DNA of 63,662 nt, taken from the NCBI GenBank assembly GCA_947496465.1, contig CANMCX010000018.1, forward strand, positions 1-63,662, given 5' to 3'. The position numbers and the translations under genes are program-made. The notes below the pieces were generated by a model, which had not been told where the DNA came from, ran no database searches, and was given only the letters and a program-made list of their open reading frames with translations. Source of the DNA: Marinifilum_A sediminis. Lineage in GTDB: Bacteria > Bacteroidota > Bacteroidia > Bacteroidales > Marinifilaceae. Shown here piece by piece: positions 58,091-63,662 of the stretch (within the stretch, counting starts at the first letter, position 1; the number at the start of each line of letters is the position of its first letter).

Positions 58091-58930
58091 ATGTCAGTAG
58101 AAAATATACCCGAAATATACCTTAAAAAGGATGAGCATGTACAGGATTTGTTTGTCTACGATTTTAAGATGACCAGCGACGTTGTGAAGAGTAAGGTGAA
58201 TTTGAGCATGAACATGTTTAGTTTTTTGCAGGTGGGCAAAAAGCAGGTTCACTTTGCAGATGCATCGGTAATGGTGAATAAGGAACAATCTTTATTGATA
58301 AGACAAGGGAATTGGTTGTGGACGGAGTTGCTAGATAATGATGACATCTATTATTGTAAGCTACTTTTTTTTTCTGAAAGCAGATTGAAAACATTCCTGG
58401 AAAAGTATACAGAGAAACAAGAGAGTCTTAAAGATGAAATACCATTCTTTGTGATTGAGAATGACGATTATATTGCTTCTTATCTGAGTGCACTTTCCCA
58501 AATGAGGGTAATGCCAGCAAAATTCAATGCAAATTTACTTTCGATCAAGTTTGAAGAGATCATGCTGTACTTGATTGCAAAATACGGTCGAAAATTTGAA
58601 TTTTACCTTCATTCATTAATATCTAAAGAGATTTCTCCTTTTAAAAAAATCATTGAAAGTAATGTGTATTCGAACTTAAAACTGGAAGAGATTGCCTTCT
58701 TGTGCAATATGAGTTTGTCAACATTCAAACGTAATTTTATTGCAGAGTATAATGTATCACCAGGAAAATGGCTTCAAGATAAAAGACTTCAGAGAGCAAA
58801 AGAGTTGTTACAAAAAGGAGGTGTAACGGCTTCGGATATCTATTTGGATTTCGGTTATTCGAACCTTCCTAACTTTAGTATTGCTTTTAAAAATAAGTTT
58901 GGAATCAGTCCAACGGAAATTGTAAAATAA
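58091..58930 (+). CDS. AraC-family transcriptional regulator
   Basis: 279 residues. The N-terminal sensing part is not recognised. The C-terminal part (about residues 185-279) is the AraC double helix-turn-helix: LKLEEIAFLCNMSLSTFKRNF, then KWLQDKRLQRAKELL and VTASDIYLDFGYSNLPNFSIAFKNKFG. A TATTTTTG at 58045-58052 fits the -7 box. The alcohol dehydrogenase gene 240 bases downstream on the same strand is a likely target. Confidence 0.9.
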   Translation: MSVENIPEIYLKKDEHVQDLFVYDFKMTSDVVKSKVNLSMNMFSFLQVGKKQVHFADASVMVNKEQSLLIRQGNWLWTELLDNDDIYYCKLLFFSESRLKTFLEKYTEKQESLKDEIPFFVIENDDYIASYLSALSQMRVMPAKFNANLLSIKFEEIMLYLIAKYGRKFEFYLHSLISKEISPFKKIIESNVYSNLKLEEIAFLCNMSLSTFKRNFIAEYNVSPGKWLQDKRLQRAKELLQKGGVTASDIYLDFGYSNLPNFSIAFKNKFGISPTEIVK

Positions 58931-59171
58931 TTCTATTTCCATTATATCTCTTTATTTATGGGTGTTTTGGTGAGTTTTATGTAGATGATATATCATTGCA
59001 AATCCAGATTGACCTTTTTTAATAATCAAATGAGCTTTTTCAGTAAGCATACTGGGAGAGACTTGCCATACTTTTGTAAGCGTAATCATTAACAAGCATT
59101 CTGCTTTGGATAAAGCAAACGGATGAACTTTTGATTCAAATTGATAAAAAACCAAATAGTAAATAAAAGTT
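58931..59171. other. gap between AraC regulator and alcohol dehydrogenase
   Basis: 241 bases. A 67-codon minus-strand frame (58952-59155) fills most of it but has no homology signal or ribosome-binding context that I can see. It more likely carries the promoter and regulator site for the dehydrogenase. Confidence 0.35.
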
Positions 59172-60323
59172 ATGGCAAAGTTTATTGTACCAAAGGAAGT
59201 TTTTCACGGACTAGGAAGTCTTGAAAATTTAAAAGGATTAAAAGGAACAAAAGCAGTTATCGTTATTGGTGGTAACTCGGTAAAAGCAAATGGATCGCTT
59301 GGAAGAACAGAGAACTATTTAAAAGAAGCAGGAATGTCAACTGTTGTATTTTCAGGAGTTGAAGCAGATCCATCAATTGATACCGTAATAAAAGGTGCTG
59401 AGTTTTTTACTCAGGAACAACCAGATGTAATTGTTGGTTTAGGTGGTTGTTCGGCTATTGATGCGGCAAAAGCAATGTGGGTATATTATGAGTATCCAGA
59501 TTCGACACTTGAAGAATTGGCAGCTCCATTTGCAGTTAAGCCAATGCGTAACAAAGCATATTTTGTAGCAATTCCTTCAACCAGTGGAACAGGTACTGAA
59601 ATCACAGGTCTTTCTGTAATTACCGATAGAGAAAAAGGAACCAAATACCCAATTGTTTCGCACGAGTTAACTCCTGATGTAGCAATTGTTGATGGTGAGC
59701 TTTGTGAAAGTATGCCAGCGCATGTAACTGCTAATACAGGATTAGATGCATTGAGTCATGGTGTTGAAGCTTACGTTTCAAACATTGCTGATCGTTATAA
59801 CGATGCCTTGGCAAAAGGAGCTATCGAATTGGTATTTGAGAATCTACAAAAAGCACACACAGAGCCGAACAACAAAGAAGCTCGTCAGGCAATGCACGAT
59901 GCATCATGTATGGCAGGTATGGCATTTACAAACGTATGGTTAGGAATTGTTCACTCCATGTCTCACCAAATTGGTGGTACGTTCGGTACTCCTCACGGAT
60001 GTGGTAATGCGATCCTAATGCCAAATGTAACTCGTTTCAACTCCAAAGTAACAGATAAGTATGATGATTTAGCAACACTGTTTGGGAAATCAACTGCTGA
60101 AGATTTTGCGCAAGAGATTGAGGCTCTACGTTCTTCAGTAGGTGTTGTGGGTTCTATCAAAGAATATGGTATCAGCCAGGAAGAGTGGGATGCGAAACTG
60201 GATACGTTAACACAGAATGCAATGGATGATCCTTGTACGCTTTTCAATCCTAGGAAACCTAAGTTTGAAGAAATTAAAGCGATTTATCAAGCTTGTTACA
60301 ATGGAACTTCTATTGATTTGTAA
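59172..60323 (+). CDS. iron-containing alcohol dehydrogenase
   Basis: 383 residues. The NAD(P) binding half has VIVGLGGCSAIDAAKAMW, and FVAIPSTSGTGTEITGLSV is followed by ANTGLDALSHGVEAYVS. The metal ligands Asp and His stand in DGELCESM...GLDALSHGVEAY, VHSMSHQIGG and GTPHGCGNA. This is the group III Fe-ADH family (1,3-propanediol/butanol dehydrogenase-like); the substrate is not decided. An AraC regulator is upstream, a terminator follows. Confidence 0.92.
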   Translation: MAKFIVPKEVFHGLGSLENLKGLKGTKAVIVIGGNSVKANGSLGRTENYLKEAGMSTVVFSGVEADPSIDTVIKGAEFFTQEQPDVIVGLGGCSAIDAAKAMWVYYEYPDSTLEELAAPFAVKPMRNKAYFVAIPSTSGTGTEITGLSVITDREKGTKYPIVSHELTPDVAIVDGELCESMPAHVTANTGLDALSHGVEAYVSNIADRYNDALAKGAIELVFENLQKAHTEPNNKEARQAMHDASCMAGMAFTNVWLGIVHSMSHQIGGTFGTPHGCGNAILMPNVTRFNSKVTDKYDDLATLFGKSTAEDFAQEIEALRSSVGVVGSIKEYGISQEEWDAKLDTLTQNAMDDPCTLFNPRKPKFEEIKAIYQACYNGTSIDL

Positions 60324-60346
60324 GAAATCGATGTAAAAGGACTGTA

Positions 60347-60376
60347 GGGGAGTTGTAATAACTCCCCTTTATTTTT
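60347..60376 (+). terminator. terminator after the alcohol dehydrogenase
   Basis: GGGGAGTT pairs with AACTCCCC across a five-base loop, then TTTATTTTT. Confidence 0.9.
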
Positions 60377-60658
60377 GCATAATTAGCTGTAATAGTATAT
60401 TTTACATGCACAATTCAGGTTGCATGCCCAATAAAGCTGAATCGCGTGGAAACTAAGGGTTTATTTAGATTCATCCTAAAATAAAAAGCTGTTTAAAAAT
60501 AGCTTTTTAGTTGTAGGTAGGTATGCCACTTCTTTTTACATTTGGAATAGAAACAAGTGCTGATGTTCAGATATGGAAACGATTGCGAATAAGCATGTTC
60601 CATATCCAAATCAATCAGTTTTTATTCTGTTTTTTTCATTCATTTATTAAAAAACGTA
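60377..60658. other. intergenic region with one terminator-like hairpin
   Basis: About 280 bases without a gene. AAAAAGCT (60483-60490) pairs with AGCTTTTT (60501-60508), a bidirectional terminator-like stem. The remainder probably holds the promoter of the NfnA/NfnB pair. Confidence 0.5.
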
Positions 60659-61477
60659 ATGAACAAGATCGTTGAAAAAGAAAATTTTTCAGAAAAAGTC
60701 GTAAAAATTGTAGTCGAGGCTCCTTTAATAGCCAAAGCTCGCAAGCCGGGTAACTTTGTAATCGTAAGAGTTGGCGAAAAAGGAGAGCGTATTCCTTTGA
60801 CAATCGCAGGTGCGGATGTTAAAAAAGGAACCATTACCATGATCGTTCAGAAAATGGGGGTTTCTTCGAAGAAGTTATGTGCTCTTGAAGTTGGTGACGA
60901 TGTAACTGATTTGGTTGGACCTCTAGGGAAACCAACCGAAATTCACAATGTTGGAACTGTACTTTGTTGTGGTGGTGGAGTAGGTGTTGCACCACTTTTG
61001 CCTATTGTTGAAGGATATAAGAAAGCTGGTAATAAAGTGATCACTATTATTGCAGCACGTAATAAAGAGCTTTTGATTCTTGAAGATGAGATGCGTAAGC
61101 ACTCTGATGAATTGATTATCATGACTGATGATGGTTCATATGGAAAAAAAGGTTTGATTACAGAAGGAATGGAAGAAGTAATTCAACGTGAAAAAATTGA
61201 CGAGTGTATTACTATCGGACCAGCAGTGATGATGAAGTTCTGTTCTTTGGTAACAAAGAAGCACGAAATTCCAACAATGGCTAGTTTGAATAGTATCATG
61301 GTTGACGGAACAGGAATGTGCGGTGCTTGCCGTGTTACTGTTGATGGAAAAACCAAGTTCACTTGTGTTGATGGTCCTGAATTCGACGCGCATAAAATTG
61401 ATTTCGACGAAATGATGTCGAGATTGGGCGGATACAAGAGCGAAGAGCAGGATAAATTAGATCATTTTCACGAATAA
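60659..61477 (+). CDS. NfnA-type FAD/NAD-binding flavoprotein with [2Fe-2S] site
   Basis: 272 residues. The ferredoxin-NADP reductase fold has RIPLTIAGADVKKGTITMIV for FAD and VLCCGGGVGVAPLLPIVEG for the nucleotide. The C-terminus has SIMVDGTGMCGACRVTV and FTCVDGPEFDAHKIDFD, the Cys cluster of a [2Fe-2S] centre. It matches the small subunit of NADH-dependent ferredoxin:NADP oxidoreductase (NfnA) and sulfide dehydrogenase-alpha-like proteins. The large subunit gene is 26 bases downstream. Confidence 0.92.
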   Translation: MNKIVEKENFSEKVVKIVVEAPLIAKARKPGNFVIVRVGEKGERIPLTIAGADVKKGTITMIVQKMGVSSKKLCALEVGDDVTDLVGPLGKPTEIHNVGTVLCCGGGVGVAPLLPIVEGYKKAGNKVITIIAARNKELLILEDEMRKHSDELIIMTDDGSYGKKGLITEGMEEVIQREKIDECITIGPAVMMKFCSLVTKKHEIPTMASLNSIMVDGTGMCGACRVTVDGKTKFTCVDGPEFDAHKIDFDEMMSRLGGYKSEEQDKLDHFHE

Positions 61478-61503
61478 TTATTAAACTAGACAAACACAGG
61501 ACA

Positions 61504-63006
61504 ATGGAAAGGTCTGAAGAATATATCAAAAACGAACGTAAAAAAGAGTGGCGCGTTGAGCTTCAAAAGAAGACAAAGGCGAAAGATCGTATGACTCTTG
61601 AAAGAGTTGAGATGTCTGAAATGGATGCTAACGAGCGTATCAAATCGCAAAGAGTTGAAGTAAATCAGGGTTTAACTAAGGAGCAAGCGATACTTGAAGC
61701 TACTCGTTGTATGGATTGTGTAAACCCAACCTGTATGGAAGGTTGCCCGGTAAGCATTAACATCCCTAAGTTTATCAAATACATTGAGAAGGAAGAGTTT
61801 GGAAAAGCTGCTTCTGTATTGAAAGAAACATCTGCATTGCCAGCTGTTTGTGGTCGCGTTTGTCCACAGGAAGTGCAGTGTGAGCAGAAGTGTTTTTATG
61901 TAGAGAAATTAAATCAACCATCGGTTGCAATTGGTCACCTGGAGCGTTTCGCTGCTGACTGGGAAAGAGAATCAGGAGAGATTGCTGTACCAGAATGTGC
62001 TGAAAACAATGGTGTAAAAGTTGCTGTTATCGGTTCTGGTCCTTCAGGATTGTCATTTGCAGGAGATATGGCTAAGTTGGGTTACGATGTAACTGTATTC
62101 GAAGCGCTTCACGAAATTGGTGGTGTATTAAAATATGGTATTCCTGAATTCCGTTTGCCAAATGCTGTTGTTGATGTTGAGATTGACAACCTTCGCCAAA
62201 TGGGAGTGAAGTTTATCACCAACTTTATTGTTGGACAAACTGCTTCATTGGAAGACTTAAAAGAGCAAGGATACAAATCATTTTACGTAGGTTCTGGTGC
62301 TGGTTTACCAAGATTCATGAACATTCCTGGTGAAAATGCCAATGGTATCCTTTCATCAAATGAATATTTAACTCGTGTGAACCTAATGGGTGCTGATGCT
62401 GAAGATTCAGATACTCCTGTTCTTCGTGGTAAAAACGTAGTTGTAGTTGGTGGTGGTAATACTGCTATGGACTCGGTACGTACTGCCAAGCGTTTGGGTG
62501 CTGAAAGAGCAATGATTGTTTATCGTCGTTCTGAAGAGGAAATGCCTGCACGTGTTGAAGAGGTTCATCACGCGAAACAAGAAGGTGTTGAGTTTTTAAC
62601 TTTAACAAATCCTATCGAATACATTGCTGATGAAAATGGTCGTGTAAAGCAGGTTAGAGTTCAGAAAATGGAATTGGGTGAGCCTGATGCTTCTGGACGT
62701 AGAAGACCTATTCCAATGGAAGGATCGGAATACAATATTGATGCAACTGTTGTAGTTGTAGCTGTAGGTGTATCTCCAAATCCATTGATTCCAAATTCAG
62801 TTGAAGGATTGGAAGTATCTAAATGGGGAACTATTGAAGTTGTAAAAGACAAGATGCAATCTTCAATTCCAGAGGTATTTGCAGGTGGTGACATCGTTCG
62901 TGGTGGTGCTACAGTAATCCTTGCTATGGGTGATGGTCGTAAGGCTGCAGCCAATATGGATGTATATTTAAGAGAGAAGTATTTGTCTCAAAAAGTGGAA
63001 CAATAA
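61504..63006 (+). CDS. NfnB / GltD-type NADPH flavoprotein with [4Fe-4S] clusters
   Basis: 500 residues. The N-terminal cluster domain has CMDCVNPTCMEGCPVSINIP and VCGRVCPQEVQCEQKC. FAD binds at VAVIGSGPSGLSFAGDMA and NADPH at VVVVGGGNTAMDSVRTAKR. This is the glutamate synthase small-subunit-like family, here paired with NfnA, so the complex is likely Nfn (electron-bifurcating between NADH, NADPH and ferredoxin). A dedicated glutamate synthase role is less likely because no large glutamate synthase subunit is nearby. Confidence 0.92.
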   Translation: MERSEEYIKNERKKEWRVELQKKTKAKDRMTLERVEMSEMDANERIKSQRVEVNQGLTKEQAILEATRCMDCVNPTCMEGCPVSINIPKFIKYIEKEEFGKAASVLKETSALPAVCGRVCPQEVQCEQKCFYVEKLNQPSVAIGHLERFAADWERESGEIAVPECAENNGVKVAVIGSGPSGLSFAGDMAKLGYDVTVFEALHEIGGVLKYGIPEFRLPNAVVDVEIDNLRQMGVKFITNFIVGQTASLEDLKEQGYKSFYVGSGAGLPRFMNIPGENANGILSSNEYLTRVNLMGADAEDSDTPVLRGKNVVVVGGGNTAMDSVRTAKRLGAERAMIVYRRSEEEMPARVEEVHHAKQEGVEFLTLTNPIEYIADENGRVKQVRVQKMELGEPDASGRRRPIPMEGSEYNIDATVVVVAVGVSPNPLIPNSVEGLEVSKWGTIEVVKDKMQSSIPEVFAGGDIVRGGATVILAMGDGRKAAANMDVYLREKYLSQKVEQ

Positions 63007-63107
63007 TTTAGCTGCAAGCTAAAAGTGGTAAGCTTCAAGAGATATTTGTAACTTGAGGCTTGATACTTGAAACTTATTTATGCTATACTTTAAAATTGAA
63101 TAAAGAT

Positions 63108-63566
63108 ATGAAGGAATTTAATTCACTTGACGATATTTTAGATTTTGCCATTAACGAAGAGAAAATGGCTGCTGAGTTCTATACAGCTCTTGCTGGAAAG
63201 ATGAAACATCAGGAAATGAAAGATACTTTCGAACAATATGCTTTGGAAGAAATCGGACACAGAACCAAATTGGAAGCAATCAAGAACGGTAAGCAGTACA
63301 GCATGTCGACTGAGAAAGTTGCCGATTTAAAAATTGGTGATTATTTGGTTGAAGTTGATACGGAGAAAACAAATATCACTTACCAGGAAGCTTTAACTAT
63401 TGCAATGAAAAAGGAGAAAGCTGCTTTTAAATTGTATATGGACTTAGCTGCTGCTGCTAACGATGCTGCATCAAAAGATTTATTTATGATGTTGGCTAAC
63501 GAAGAAGCAAAACACAAATTGAGATTCGAAGTTGAGTATGATAGCAACATCTTGACAGAGAATTAA
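63108..63566 (+). CDS. rubrerythrin-like diiron protein
   Basis: 152 residues from ATG 63108 (a longer frame from 63060 reads through an intergenic repeat-like stretch). Two EExxH half-sites are seen: NEEKMAAEFY...YALEEIGHRTKLEA and KKEKAAFKLY...LANEEAKHKLRFEVE. No C-terminal rubredoxin Cys4 domain is present, so it is a rubrerythrin-type ferritin-like protein without its rubredoxin part. Likely role: peroxide reduction or iron handling under low oxygen. Confidence 0.88.
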   Translation: MKEFNSLDDILDFAINEEKMAAEFYTALAGKMKHQEMKDTFEQYALEEIGHRTKLEAIKNGKQYSMSTEKVADLKIGDYLVEVDTEKTNITYQEALTIAMKKEKAAFKLYMDLAAAANDAASKDLFMMLANEEAKHKLRFEVEYDSNILTEN

Positions 63567-63587
63567 AATTCGATAAGAAATAAAAAG

Positions 63588-63662
63588 ACACTATCTCACA
63601 AAGTGTGTAAATGAAATTTAGAGGGTTAGGCGTTTAGCCTGACCCTTTCTTCAAAGATAGTC
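63588..63662. mobile_element. possible insertion-sequence end at window edge
   Basis: After the last gene come GACACTATCTCACAAAGTGT, then a 10-bp stem AGGGTTAGGC/GCCTGACCCT (63622-63646) with T-rich bases after it. The opening words resemble ends of IS256-type elements. The window stops before any transposase could be seen. The stem alone could instead be the terminator of the rubrerythrin gene. Confidence 0.3.

Noticed and set aside
58952..59155. 67-codon minus-strand frame between the AraC regulator and alcohol dehydrogenase
   Set aside because: It fills the expected promoter region and shows no motif. Kept only as a note in the intergenic entry.

Overview
This window is a low-GC chromosome segment of a Bacteroidota bacterium. 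A marine Marinilabiliales/Marinifilaceae-type organism is my inference. The signs are a TonB receptor with a carboxypeptidase-regulatory-like N-terminus, GG-Bacteroidales-type leader peptides, TAnnTTTG-like promoter boxes, a DUF6261-like protein and several short palindromic repeat families. No rRNA or tRNA gene was seen.

Region 1 (1-13.9 kb) is accessory. It opens with a gene-poor stretch holding a permease N-terminal remnant and a degenerate 21-bp tandem repeat. Then come lone, same-strand genes of mostly unknown function: YARHG protein, small PH-like membrane protein, esterase-TPR, single-domain (p)ppGpp hydrolase-like HD protein, lipoproteins, class C beta-lactamase-like hydrolase and an acyltransferase. 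Three copies of a 320-344 bp direct repeat, each with a terminator hairpin, separate four of these genes. An attC-like palindrome follows the fourth gene, and one gene tail is duplicated as a 126-bp relic. The region reads as a gene-cassette-like acquisition zone.

Region 2 (14-23.8 kb) holds a J/KTSC protein, a DtxR-family metalloregulator followed by a TonB-dependent receptor, a TPR histidine kinase, a secreted amidase and an acyl-CoA ligase.

Region 3 (23.9-36 kb) is a cobalamin-riboswitch-controlled operon for anaerobic corrin ring synthesis plus cobalt uptake. Its order is small ORF, cobA, cbiX, cbiL, cbiH-cbiC fusion, cbiE/T, cbiG-cbiF fusion, cbiJ-cbiD fusion, cbiM, cbiN, cbiQ, cbiO. 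Later steps (cbiA, cbiP, cbiB, cobU, cobS) are not in the window.

Region 4 (36-46.5 kb, minus strand) holds a glycosyltransferase, MazG, a membrane KAP-family NTPase beside a coiled-coil protein and a small HNH/zinc protein (possible defence module), a DUF6261-like protein, a methyltransferase, a VF530 protein and a DEAD-box helicase. A 40-bp-period array of 17-bp palindromes lies here.

Region 5 (46.7-51.1 kb, minus strand) is the most striking. It has eleven consecutive small genes encoding GG-leader peptides whose cores mostly share the spacing C-x5-C-x5-C-x4-C. Directly upstream is one membrane protein joining a C39-like domain without the catalytic Cys, a VKOR domain and a CxxC thioredoxin domain. 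Five peptide genes or sub-operons carry an upstream inverted element, in one of which both arms changed together. I infer a multi-peptide, disulfide-stabilised secreted peptide system with its own oxidase. No exporter lies in the window.

Region 6 (51.8-63.7 kb) holds a haem-domain histidine kinase, SAM hydroxide adenosyltransferase, PhoH, PurC, SUI1, a DksA-type zinc protein, an AraC regulator next to an iron alcohol dehydrogenase, NfnA/NfnB-type flavoproteins and a rubrerythrin-like protein. A possible IS end lies at the right edge.
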